From Pseudofabraea citricarpa (Eukaryota > Ascomycota > Leotiomycetes > Helotiales > Dermateaceae): a DNA stretch of 64,000 bases. The notes under the pieces are model-generated. The model was not told the DNA's origin, ran no database searches, and saw only the letters and a list, made by a program, of their open reading frames with translations. Shown here piece after piece: positions 12,928-23,991 of this stretch. The translations under genes and the position numbers were made by a program. Position 1 is the stretch's first letter. Every line of letters starts with the position of its first letter. The stretch spans positions 3,546,501 through 3,610,500 of the forward strand of contig JAPWGK010000001.1 in NCBI GenBank assembly GCA_029641185.1. The letters are read 5' to 3'.

Positions 12928-14165
12928 ATGGATGGCACTTACAATGGTCCTGCGCGTCAAGGCCCTGTCCGTTATATCAGTCCAGTAACGCTAAATCTTG
13001 AACGTATTCTCACACAGAACCGCCTCAATATGCAGAAGCGAGATGGGAAGGTTCCAGACCCTGCTCCGGGTCCAGCTGCGAAGGGCAAACCAAGATTATT
13101 GTTGATGGGTCAGAGAAGGTATGTGTGGTACTGTCGACCTTGAGCTCAGGCTAACCATACGTAGAAGTGGAAAATCCTCAATCTCGAGCGTTGTATTTCA
13201 CAAGATGCCGCCGAATGAGACGTTATTCTTGGAGTCTACTGCGAGGATTCAGAAAGATTCGATGCAGTGAGTTTGCTGCTTCTGTATATGGGGCCCCGCT
13301 AACATGCTGCAGCTCGTTTATGGACTTCCAAGTCTGGGATTTCCCTGGACAGGTCGACTTCGTTGATCCCAACTTTGATCAAGATGCCGTCTTTGGTGAG
13401 ATTGGTGCTTTAATATGGGTCATCGATGCGCAAGACGAGTACCTCGAAGCTATTAATCGTCTCAATGAGACAATCCTCAACCTCCAACCCGCCTACCCAA
13501 ACATTAACATTGAGGTCTTCATCCACAAAGTCGATGGGCTCTCAGAAGATTATAAACTCGACATCCAGAGAGATATTATGCAACGAATCCAAGATGAGTT
13601 GTCTGACCACGGATTCGAAAACGCACCGATCAACTTCCATCTCACATCTATCTACAACCATTCTATCTTCGAAGCCTTCAGCAAAGTCATTCAAAAGCTG
13701 ATTCCACATCTTCCTACACTTGAGGCATTATTAAACGACCTCTGCCGCAGTTGTCGGTTTGAGAAGGCATATCTCTTCGATGTCCTTTCCAAGATCTACG
13801 TCGCCACGGACTCATCACCAGTCGATATGCCCTCCTACGAGATCTGTAGCGACTACATTGACGTTATCGTTGACGTATCTGAGATCTATGGTTGGCAACG
13901 ACCTCAAGAATATATCGACATGCTTGAAGGCCCACCGTGGAACAAGAAGATTGAGGATCAAGTGGGGTGCAAGGATGCAGAGAGCTGTATTGTGCTTACC
14001 GATCTGAAACGACCCATCATGCTCCGCGAGGTCAACAAGTATCTTGCACTCGTGGCGATCATGAAGGAGGGCAGCTACGAGAAAATGCCACTGGTTACTA
14101 TGAATGTTGAGACGGTTGTGAAGGGATTGACGGAAGTCTTTGAGATTACGAAGCTGAGAAAGTGA
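12928..14165 (+). CDS. GTR2: Rag-family small GTPase Gtr2 (RagC/D orthologue)
   Basis: Three exons, 12928-13118, 13165-13266 and 13313-14165, all in phase, give 381 residues. The G domain shows the Rag-type P-loop GQRRSGKSS (61-69), the G3 motif WDFPGQ (106-111) and the G4 motif HKVD (169-172), followed by the C-terminal roadblock-like dimerisation half typical of Rag GTPases. The P-loop and WDFPGQ variants point to RagC/Gtr2 rather than RagA/Gtr1. In yeast, Gtr2 pairs with Gtr1 on the vacuole through the EGO complex and relays amino-acid sufficiency to TORC1. The start at 12928 (MDGTYNGP) was chosen for its match to the usual short N terminus; an in-frame ATG at 12883 would add 15 residues. 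Confidence 0.92.
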
Positions 14166-14860
14166 TGGGGATTTCTTCAATAATGGCTTGCTATCTTGGC
14201 TAAAATGGATTGATGATTCAAGAGGGTGGTGGCTTGATTTTGCTCTTTTTGGTAAGGTTAAATCATGAGATGAGATGGCATGAGATGGGGGAAGATGAGA
14301 AGAGAAACAAGAAACAGGAATCGAGAAATAAGTGAAGTAGCAGAAGCACAGAAGCAGAGGCTTGGGAGATTTCCATAGCTAAAGTTGCTAGGATCAGATC
14401 AGATCGAATCTAATCGAATCAGAATACAAGCAAGCATGTTTCGTCCAGAGGATGGCGTGTATACTTCTGAACTCGAACTTGGAGTCTTCCCATACGTAGT
14501 TCCTCGTTCTTTTATCCTTGATTATGAGTCCGTGTCTAGTTTACTTTGACAAACCTGCCTACCCAAAGTAGGTACTTCTGAACTTCCTGATCTTATTATT
14601 TCCTTTCCTCTTTTCCATCTTCATCTTCATCTCTATCTTCTCTATTTCCTGTCCCTGCCCCCCCGCCCCCCCTCCCCCTCCTCCTCACGAGAGATAGATG
14701 ATGGTCTTTAATATCTTCCACATCTTCCATATCTACCATCCCTCCGATCTTTAACGACTTTTCATTCCATATAAAATAGAGACTGGAAGGAAGGAAGGAA
14801 GGAAGGAAGAAAGGAAGGAAGGAAGAAAGGAAGGAAGAAAGAAGGTCATAAATGTACCTA
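14166..14860. other. intergenic spacer with GGAA microsatellite
   Basis: No gene seen. It contains the GTR2 3' flank, GATCAGAT-type repeats near 14392-14420 and a purine microsatellite just before the transposon. Confidence 0.6.
14784..14845. repeat. GGAA/GAAA microsatellite
   Basis: About 14 tetranucleotide units of GGAA with interspersed GAAA, ending about 15 bases before the left end of the Tc1/mariner element. Confidence 0.9.
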
Positions 14861-16215
14861 CAGTGGGTGGACATAAGTCTATGCTTATGTTTTTAAGCGA
14901 AAAACCTTAACTTTTTTATATATACTAGTTATTACTATAACTTAATAGTTCCAAAAGATATAAGAATAAAAACTAAATTATTTGAAAGGCGTACTTTTAC
15001 TCTATAATATATAATTCTAATACTTAGTATACTAGCCCCGTGCCTCTATAATCGTATCTACTCTGTTTTATATACTAGAAGTAAGTTTATTTAAAAGCTC
15101 TTCTTCTAATAATTCCTAAGCCTCTTGTGTTATATTAATCAAAGCCGCTTTTGTTTCTGCGTTATCCTTTATAGTTATAAAATTAGGATATAACTTAATT
15201 ATCTTTGCCTTTAGTATTTTTTATAGATTTTTAATAGGATTTAGATTAAGAGAATAAAGAGGATAATCTACTACCTCTATACCTATTTCTGTAAACTAGT
15301 TCCTAATTATATAAGCCTTATGTATAAGGGCGTTATCTTGTATAAATATATTATTATCCTTAAGAATAATTAGAAGATATTCCTTAAGGACTTTAAGATA
15401 TATCTTAGCTATAACTCCCCCTCTCTTACTATTAGGATCTCCTCGTATAACTATTAATTCAGATCTTATTCTAAAGCCAAAAGTAGCCTAGAATATAATA
15501 GATCTTCTTTTAGTAGGTTCTCCTTAAACCGCCTAAGGTTAAAGAGCCTAGCTTATATAGGAAATTAGTTATTATATCTTTAAATAAGTAGAAAATTTTA
15601 CCTTTTTCTTAATAAACAAAATCTTATTTACCTCCCTTTCCTCTTTTAATTAAATACTTATCTGACTATCTCTACCTTTTCTAAAATACTAGAGGTATTC
15701 TATTATATTTTAAAGCCTAGGCAAGCCTAGCTATAGCTCTCTCTTTAGTTAAAAGTAGTCTTTTTTTGTACCTTTATTTCTATATACTAGATTTCTTAAG
15801 AAACCTATAAATAATCTTCTTTGTAACTTCTAGGTAAACGTAGGCTACTAATTAGGTAGTAGTAATTTTAGGATCTACTACGATCGTACGAAATATTATC
15901 CTCTAGGCCCGTTTTATAAGCTTACAGGGCCTACCGGTTCGTGGTTATGAAATCCTAGAGACCTGATTTAGAGTATTTTTGAAGATTCGTTAGCAGGTAC
16001 TTGGAAAAAAGTTCTCTTATTCCCTAATCGTAGTATAAGTTATATTATAATTACGGGCTCTAACTACTCTATTACGAGTACCTGGAGATACCTCTCCTAA
16101 GGGTAGTCGAGGCGTATTTGGTAATCTAGGTATATTTGTTAATAGTATTCAAAAGGAGGAAAGTCAAAATTTCGGGTGTTTTAGAAAAAGCGCACAGACT
16201 TTTGTCCATATACTA
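14861..16215 (-). mobile_element. RIP-inactivated Tc1/mariner-type DNA transposon with TIRs and TA duplication
   Basis: The left end begins CAGTGGGTGGACATAAGTCT and the right end (16196-16215) is its inverted complement with 5 mismatches in 20. Both ends are bordered by TA (14859-14860 and 16216-16217), the target duplication of this superfamily. The length is 1355 bases, normal for Tc1/mariner. The minus strand still reads as a DDE transposase when stops are ignored: a QDNA.IH segment (about 15335-15365) and an LNLNPIKNL segment (about 15223-15250). The family signature there is PDLNPIENLW, so the catalytic glutamate is now Lys and the following Trp codon is a stop, both explained by G-to-A change. 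Not mobile on its own. Confidence 0.9.
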
Positions 16216-16940
16216 TACAAGCAAGTATTTCCCAACCCCCTACCCCATTGACTTGCCCTTCTTCTCTCTCTCTCTCCTCTCTCTCTCTCTCCCTTTGGAC
16301 GCCTTTGAGATATCTATCTACCTGACTTTTCAACACCTGTATTTCTTCGCTCCGCCTCCGCCCTCCGCCCTCCGCCCTTCCCCCTGCTTCCCTCCACTCG
16401 CCGGACACGAATCCGTTTTCTAGCAGATTTTTCTTCTCATGCCGTTCAAGTACACCAAGGATACCAGGTAACAAAAAGTCAAGCACAAACGCCCAAGAGC
16501 CGCGGAGAAGGAGAGAAGTTGCGATTTCTTCTATCTAAGTATATCTGTGTCTCTTTTTGTTTGACCTGTACAGTAACTAATCCCTCCCCGTCTCGCATTC
16601 AATCGTCGCCTCTCATTCAATCATCGCCCGAGGTACCGTCATCATTCGTGAATCTTTCCCGGCCGCACCTGAAAAATCCGAGCCGTCCAGCGAATAAGAG
16701 AAAAATGACAAGGTTGCAGAATAATGTGCCCCAGAATAGTCGCAAGTCCGCAGCAGTGGGGTATCGCAAATGAAGAAAAAAGAAAGAAAGAGGAAACCCG
16801 CTCGCTCCAATTCACCCCACGCCCGAACTCCAATGTTTGCAGAAGTAAAACGCCAGGAAGATGATGAGCAGTTGATGATGTGCAATGAAAAGGGAAATAT
16901 TAAAAAGAGGATGTGATTATCCACAGGTAAATGAAAATTA
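16216..16940. other. intergenic between transposon and the SNF2 gene region
   Basis: CT-rich run at 16258-16300, then ordinary sequence. A short ATG frame at 16440 stops being supported after about ten codons. No gene called. Confidence 0.5.
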
Positions 16941-17141
16941 TCATCTTTGTTTTTTTAACTTCGTGGCAGCCTTGGCCTTCAGCTCCTTGGTGGCCCAAGA
17001 AGGTAGGTTAGGACCGAACTGCTTTTTCGCGGCTGTAGATGACTTCTGGGCCTTTTTTGAACGACGTGCCTGAGGGGAAGGTGACTCTTCTCTAGGATTA
17101 GTCATATTTGGACGCTTGCTCATGGCTTTGAACATCTTTGT
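16941..17141 (-). CDS. lysine-rich small exon, possible alternative 3' exon of the SNF2 gene or separate small gene
   Basis: An open stretch on the minus strand encodes about 64 residues (MFKAMSKRPN...), basic and Ser/Lys-rich, ending FGPNLPSWA...LKKQR and a stop. Just upstream on the same strand is a textbook branch site and acceptor (GCTAAC 11 bases before TTAG, exon from 17141), so this is probably a spliced exon. It starts 83 bases beyond the stop of the SNF2 gene. A phase-compatible donor exists in the last SNF2 exon (CAA|GTCTTC) but is weak. It may be an alternative C terminus, a 3'-UTR segment or an independent gene. I do not recognise it. Confidence 0.35.
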   Translation of the reverse strand, partial: TKMFKAMSKRPNMTNPREESPSPQARRSKKAQKSSTAAKKQFGPNLPSWATKELKAKAATKLKKQR

Positions 17142-17223
17142 CTAAGACATGCGAGTTAGCTAGAGTATCGAGAATTAAAATTCTGAACAGACCCAAAGAA
17201 AGCAAGGGAGAAGAACAGAACCA

Positions 17224-20200
17224 TTATCGCGTTAGGCGAGAGAATGCATTGGAGAACATCCGGAAGACTTGACTACCTTTTGGATTAGGGCTGGCAGGAA
17301 TAGATTCACTTTGAAGCTTGGCAGTCTTAGCCTCTTCTTCTTCCCTGCACATAGAAACCCAGTTTGCTTCGTCTGCAGATGTGTCCAAACCATGCTCATT
17401 CATATAATTTTCGAGCTTCTTACGATCATATTGATGAAAGTCTGCTGGTTTGGGAATTTCTGGCTTTAATGACAATCCTTGTTGCATAGCTGGTTGAAGA
17501 TTTACTTCTGCCTCAGTTGACGAAGAAGCTTGACATTCGTCGCCTTTGGCAGCTTCCTTGCTTCGTTCATACTGTGAATTACCGGACGTAGTAGTGGAAA
17601 GAGAAGCTGGTGTGCCTACATTTTGGACCGAACTCTTGTTAGCATCTGTAGGCTCCTCATCCCTACGACTGATGAAATCGCGGAAGAATGCTTCGGCAGG
17701 AATTTTCTTGCTCAAGAGTCCCACCACTTTTGCCGTACTGGACCTCAGATCTTCACATACAGCCTTCATCATATATTCCTGTTTATGAATAGGTTGTTGT
17801 TGAAGGAGTTTTTCCAAAACCGCTACAATTGTAGAAGGTTCTGCTTTCAACTCCTCAGGCTTCTTACGCCTAAGGAGACTCTCTCCGCTTTGAAAGATAG
17901 AAACAACCTCCAGGCTGGACGCTTGTTTTGGGCTTGAGGACGATGGTACAGTAACATCCGGGTGCTATCAAATATTAACATCCGTAGAATCAATGCACGA
18001 ATAAAACTGCTTACAGGTTTTCGAGGTGTCACCACAGGAACCGATGAAGTAGGTCGATTCTACGTTATCAGTTAGTATAGTGAAACACTAAAGGGGGGAA
18101 GAACTAACCATATTAGCATGGGGGGAAGGACGTTCGGGGATGGCTTTTCTCTCATGCCTGCCGATCACAAAATCTTCTTGTACTCGTGTGCTAGTACCGA
18201 GGATTGGATCATTTTGATTTGGATGATTAACAGGACCGGCATTCTGAGCATGATCAATAACAGGAGACAGATTTGCTGATTCTGGTGGAGGCGGAGGATG
18301 GCTTGGTGCATTCGGATGTTTAGCAGCTGATGCTGATGCTGAAGATGGAGGATGGCTTGGTGCATTCGGATGTCTAGCTTCTGATGCAGTCTGAGGGTGG
18401 CTAGGTGCATTCGAATGTTTAGCTCCTGATGCTGATGCTGAAGTCTGAGGATAGCTTGGTATATTCAAATGTCTAGCCGCCGATGCTTGCTGAGCAGCGA
18501 CTATCTGAGAAGCTGCCAATTGTTGGTTTGAAGATTGACCCTTCGCGCTTGCTGCGGTTTGCGCACCATTAGAAGCCGGCGCTTGCTGCATATTACGATT
18601 TTCTTGTAGCTGTGCTCGCCGAGCTGCCTCTCTTCGCGCTGCCTCACGTCGAGCCATTTCTTCTCGATAGACCTTTGCTTGAGCGGCTTTTCGTCGTTCT
18701 TCAACCACTAAATGGTACTCCTCCGGATTTGAACGTTTTAGCTTTTCGTCTTTTATAAGCTGGGACACCTCTTTCTCTTCCTCGGCAGTTAATTTGTCAT
18801 CAGCAATTCTCTCAAATGTATCGCTTTGAACGATGGAGCGTATTAATGGGCTCGTAGCTTGCCCGTGAAGAACCTTATCAAGGACCAGCGGATCCTTGCC
18901 TTTATATTCCTCGAGGTCTTTTTGCTCAATGTCCTTTGGCTCAAAAAGATATTCGCCAGTCTTTTTCTTTGCCCAAGATACAGTGCTCTTTCTATCAACG
19001 ACCCGTGATGCCAGTTGTTTCTTGAAAATGGCCCTATTATGAATGATCTCTTCGAAAGTACCTCCAGCAATCAGACGATACACAAATACCGGCTTCACTT
19101 GGCCAATTCTCCACGCTCGGCCAACAGCTTGCTCTTCATCGATAGGATTGAACTTGAAATCGAAAATTACAACCCGATTAGCACCAAACAAATTCAGGCC
19201 AAGTCCACCAGCCTTGGTAGAAATCAGATAAAGCTCTTTATCATCTGAATTGAAATCTTTGGTGTATTTTTGGCGCTTAGATATATTTGTCGAGCCATCG
19301 AGTCGATTATATTTTCGATTTTGATGTTTGCATAACTGTTCTAGATAATCGAGAGTTGGAAGGGAACTACTGAACAATAAGACCTTGTCGCCAGCCCGCT
19401 TGGAAGCATCGAGAATCTGACACAGGATCTTGACCTTATTGGACAGCAGTATAGATGTGATATCAGCTTCTTGGTCGAAGAGAGCAAGCTCTTGTCGAAC
19501 AAGGTCCTCGGAAACACCTACTTTCCAAACGCTTTCTTCTTCTAGATCTTCGATGGGATTAGAAGCGAGCTTCTTTGACTTTGATGCCGCTGCTTCCTGT
19601 TTGCGCTCTGTGAGCTTAGCTTTGAAACAGCTGGGATGGTTGCACAAAAGTGTTAATACTGCAAGCCAATGCCAAAGAGTAGTCTGGCTGACATCATTGG
19701 TCGTTGCCAGCATGGCTTTAACGTAGATGGTGTATGCGGCATGCTGGAGAGAAGTCAAAGGAACAGCAATAACAAACTCAGTTTTAGGTGGTAGATCATT
19801 CCGAAGTACTGACATGTCGGCCCGGTGTACTTTTGGGGACAAATCATTGGTGAGTACGCGTAACATCTTATTCATTCTCTTTATTTCCGTAGGCGAGCTA
19901 TCATAGTAGAGTCCTTCTTCGATTGGGGCCACATACTTTGAACGGAATTCGGAAATAGGACCAAGGTAGTTGGGTGCTATCCACTCGATCATCGTATGAT
20001 ATTCCTCGACATTATTTGCCAAGGGTGATCCTGTGAGTGCAATTCGGCTCATCGATCTGAAATTTTGCGCCGCAATTGTAAGTCCTGAGTTTGCATTCTT
20101 CATCTTGTGAGCTTCGTCGGCGATGATGATGTTGGGACCTTGGAGAAGGGCGTCTGAGATCGTGGCATGCTGCTCCTGACTTATCGGGGTGTTGCCATAT

Positions 20201-23200
20201 TTGTCCATGTTGTTTTGGACGATTTTTCGAAACATCTCATATCCCATAATAAGAACCCCGCCTTCTTCATGCCAGCTACGGATAATCTGTAAACGTGTTC
20301 TGATTTCCTTAACGGCAGAATCTATTTTTCGCAGACTGCCTAAGAGGTCCTTGGGAGCCCACATCAGAAACTCGTCCATCCAATTATCTATAAGACCGGG
20401 AGGGCATAGAACCAAGGTCTTGGACACTCTCAGATTGGGGGGGATTTGGGAGTGGACTTTCTCATCCGGAGATCTTGCCGCCTCGGTTATTGCTACTAGC
20501 AATGTTATCGTTTGCATTGTCTTGCCCAATCCCATAGTGTGTGCTAAGAGACAGCCCTGCATTTTCTTGTCGTCCATGACGATTTGGTTCCACATGAACT
20601 GAACGCCATCGATTTGATGAGGCTTAATACGCTGGCCAATCTTCTCACTAATGTAAATGTAGCCTTGGTCATCATACTTGGTCTCGTTGATAATGATACG
20701 GCCTCGCTCGACATCTGTATTGTCAAATTTGTCTAGTTTCTCCTGGAGCTTTAGCCTACGCAGGTCTTGTTCAGCCAGTCTCTCTCGATCTTGATTTCGC
20801 ATTTCACGAGCAATCGCATCTTCTTGAATTTTCTTGTGTTTCTTGCGGGGCGTGTCTTCAAAAATATCTTCGTCACTAGTCGTGAATTGTCTAGGACGTC
20901 GCTTGATCGCTGATTGCGGCTCACCATCTTCATCGTCCTCGTCAGAACTCGGGCTACTTTTTACATCTAGGAAAAATTTGGGAAGCTTGCGACAAAACTG
21001 GAAGAAGTCTGCAAAGCCCTTATCGTAACTTTTTTCAATAGATTCCAGATGTTTGGATGACAATAGATCTCCTGCAGAGCGTAAGGCTGGAACATCTTTG
21101 CAATTGATGTGCATAAGAAGCATGCGTACAAGAAGTCTGCGTTGGATAGATGCGCCTAATGCATGATCTCCGTCAAAGGCTAGAGCTTGAGCGGTATCAA
21201 AAATCCTAGACCAGAGCTCATCTTCGGAGATATTTTTGAAAACACGAAGAAGTAAATCTCTTTCTCTGCTTTCAACTTCTCTGAATAGGAATCGTATTAA
21301 TAGACGTTCTCGATCCTTAATAGATATCCAATCTTTCGCAGAATATTTTGCAATCGCCGCGGGGTCTTCCTTAGGTGGCAAATTTTTCTTATCGAGAACA
21401 AGCCCGATCTCATTGTTGTCAGAAACAGATTTTGCTGATTTCGATCCCATCAGGAGTTTGAATTTGATTCTATCAGATTTTGTACTCGAACTAGGAGGCT
21501 CCGAAGCACGCGGCTTAGTCGGAGTGCACAAGTCAATCTGATCTGGGTACTTTGGAACATCCGGTCCGTCTGAAGAAAGTTCAATAATCTCCTGGTGATT
21601 GAAGGTAGCACGGCCGCGAGGATGTTGGGGAAGACGTGGCTCAAGTTTCATACTTCGAGCGGGTAAGGGAGGGCTCGAGAAGTGATGCGGGGGGCTTTGA
21701 ACGTCATCAGTGGATATGACAGAGCCTTTGGGGAGCTCAATATCCATAGCATCCTCCATTGACACATCAGAACCAGAGGAACTTTGGCCCTTCCTCAATT
21801 TTCTGTTTGGGAACTTATTGCTCGTGGCAGATGTGGATGAGTCGCTATTGTCCTCAGTTCCAGTAAAACCTAAGCCCAAATCCTTGTCGGTGGCTGAACC
21901 TATACCATCACTGACGATGAAATCATTCAAACCATCATCGTCCGAGCTTGAATCACTCTCGCTGTCGATAGACTCGCCTTCTGCGTCGTGAGGGCTCTTC
22001 ATCTTTTTGGTTGCGGCTGCGACTCGTGCTTGTTGATCAACCGATGGCTTGATCGGTGCGGATTTGCATTCAAGAACTGGGATTTCCCAAGCATGGCTTT
22101 CATGTTGGAATATGGTTTCCTCCATTATACGAGTCTGCTTCAAAACCTGTTTTCGGCTCGACCAAACCTCGCCTAGGATCTCTTCGCGCATCTTAGCAAT
22201 TCGACCCTTTAGATGCTCAAGATGATGTTGCAACTGTTGGATCCTCAATCTTTTATTGCCATCACGTCGTGCCTTCGCCCATATCTTCCAGGCCTTAAGT
22301 CTCAACTTGGGCAACTTGAGAGTTTGCCATACTTTAACAAATTCAGCAATGCCTTCACTAATCGCTTCATTGACTTCTTCAGGACTTATTTTTCCTCTTT
22401 TCAGAGACATTGGCGGCTTTTCAAGCTTTTCCCCTCGCTCCTTCTCCATCTCGGCCCATGTGTCAATATCATATTCATTCTCTTCATCCGAATCGCCGTA
22501 TAAAGGAAGAATCGTATCACCACCTTCGAGCAATCGGTATTTTTCGAGGAACGACGGATCCCAGTCTGTGGAAGTAGTTTTACCCTCAAGCGCTAGATCC
22601 TGACTCGGTGCCTGAGTTGCATCAGGGTCAATCTCTGGCCAGACCGAGATGTGCTCACGCCTAACATGAATCTTCTTGTCGGCCGAAGTAAAGTACAGGG
22701 TGAATGAAGGCTCCTGGTGTCGAGGAGTAAATTTGGTCGAGTATGGAAGAACCGCTTCAAACATTTTCCCATGGCGTTTAAAGACTTGTGGCTGAGATTG
22801 AAGCAAGTGTTTTGTGATGTGGTGGACATAAAGCCGACGCCCAGTCGAGATAGTGCCTTTGGAAACTATCGAGAGTTCATTTGATTCCTCGGGGATTGCA
22901 GGAATATCTTCACCGACACTGACTCCTCCGTAAAAAATGTCGTCTACAGGCATCTTGATCTTTCCAAGATAACCTGTAGCCAGAGAAGAATTTTGGGAGG
23001 ACATCTTGTTCTTAGGCTCGGAAAATTGACCTCTTCGTTGATGTTCTCCTAAGCCTGCAGTGAGACTCACTGGTGGACTGTCAAAGCCACCCTGTAGCTG
23101 TACAGGTCTAAGCTTCTTCTTTCCATTCTCATCTTTATAAACTTGGCCAGGTTTGACATTGCTTGGATCGTTCAGGATCACGTTGTCGGCATCTGTAGGT

Positions 23201-23991
23201 ATTCCACGGTCAATATTAGGATCTATGATAGATGTAATCAATGTTGGTGCAATTCGCTTTCGCTTCTTGCCATTGATATCAACCTGAATTGGCTGAGTTA
23301 GCTCAGATGTGATAGCCTCTATCCCACTTGGAGCCGCCACATCTTCAGGAAAGTCGAGAAATTCAGCCGGTCCACCATTAATTTGATCATCTTGAACCAA
23401 CTTGGCTCGCTTGTTGTTTAGGAACCCGTGCTCAGCATCTCCTACGTTGGGCATATCATTGTGGCTAGAAGCACCATCATTCGAATCTGCAGTAGAGCCA
23501 AATAGATGTAGTCTAGCATTTATGCCTAGTGGTTGATATCCTGGTCCATTGATGCTCCGAGAGTAGGCAGAAGCCACAGTCTCAGAATTATGCTTGTCAC
23601 ACCATTGATGATATTGGAGGCTTTTGAGTCTGAGTTCTTGGTAAGCACTCTTGAGAAAAGTTCTCGATGATATCATTTTCAGGCCGAGTTCCTCGCGCAA
23701 GACCGTGTCATCAATATCAACCAGGAGCACGTTGCCAGTGATGCCTTGCTCTCTTAAGACTTTCTCCAGCTCAACAGGATTCGGCATGGAGCCTCGGGAA
23801 CCCTGCCATGATCTGTTTGTTGTGCACAGCTCCTGCACCACCCGATCAACAGACCAGTCCCATGGATCATCGTCCATGCTTAGTTGTAATTCCGAAACTG
23901 TTGCTGGACATGAGGATTGGAAGACTGAGGATGTCGAGGTATTGTTCGCAAGCCAACTTAAAACTCGGCCTGTAGAACTGATATTAGCCAT
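17224..23991 (-). CDS. SNF2-family DNA-dependent ATPase of the ATRX/ARIP4 (RAD54L2-like) type
   Basis: Three exons read right to left, 23991-18109, 18059-18015 and 17964-17224, all in phase, give 2222 residues. An N-terminal SAM-like helical domain lies at about 42-123. A long acidic linker precedes the helicase core: motif I AHTMGLGKT (about 1150), DEAH (about 1292), TGSPLANN (about 1322), motif V AGGLGLNLFG (about 1592) and motif VI GRAWRIGQ (about 1625). The AHTMGLGKT block is characteristic of ATRX/ARIP4 proteins, chromatin translocases of the nucleus. The tail is Ala/Gln-rich with Pro-rich repeats, followed by a conserved-looking helical end. The start at 23991 has a strong context (CAAAACATGGC). 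An in-frame ATG at 24096 would add 35 residues and is the alternative. Confidence 0.9.
18270..18480 (-). repeat. in-frame tandem repeat in the SNF2 gene, KHPNAPSHP-type
   Basis: Imperfect units encode variants of KHPNAPSHP separated by Ala/Ser-rich spacers, four copies counting the diverged first one. The DNA units are near-identical (GGATGGCTTGGTGCATTCGG and neighbours), so the array expanded recently. It lies in the disordered C-terminal region, outside the helicase core. Confidence 0.85.
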
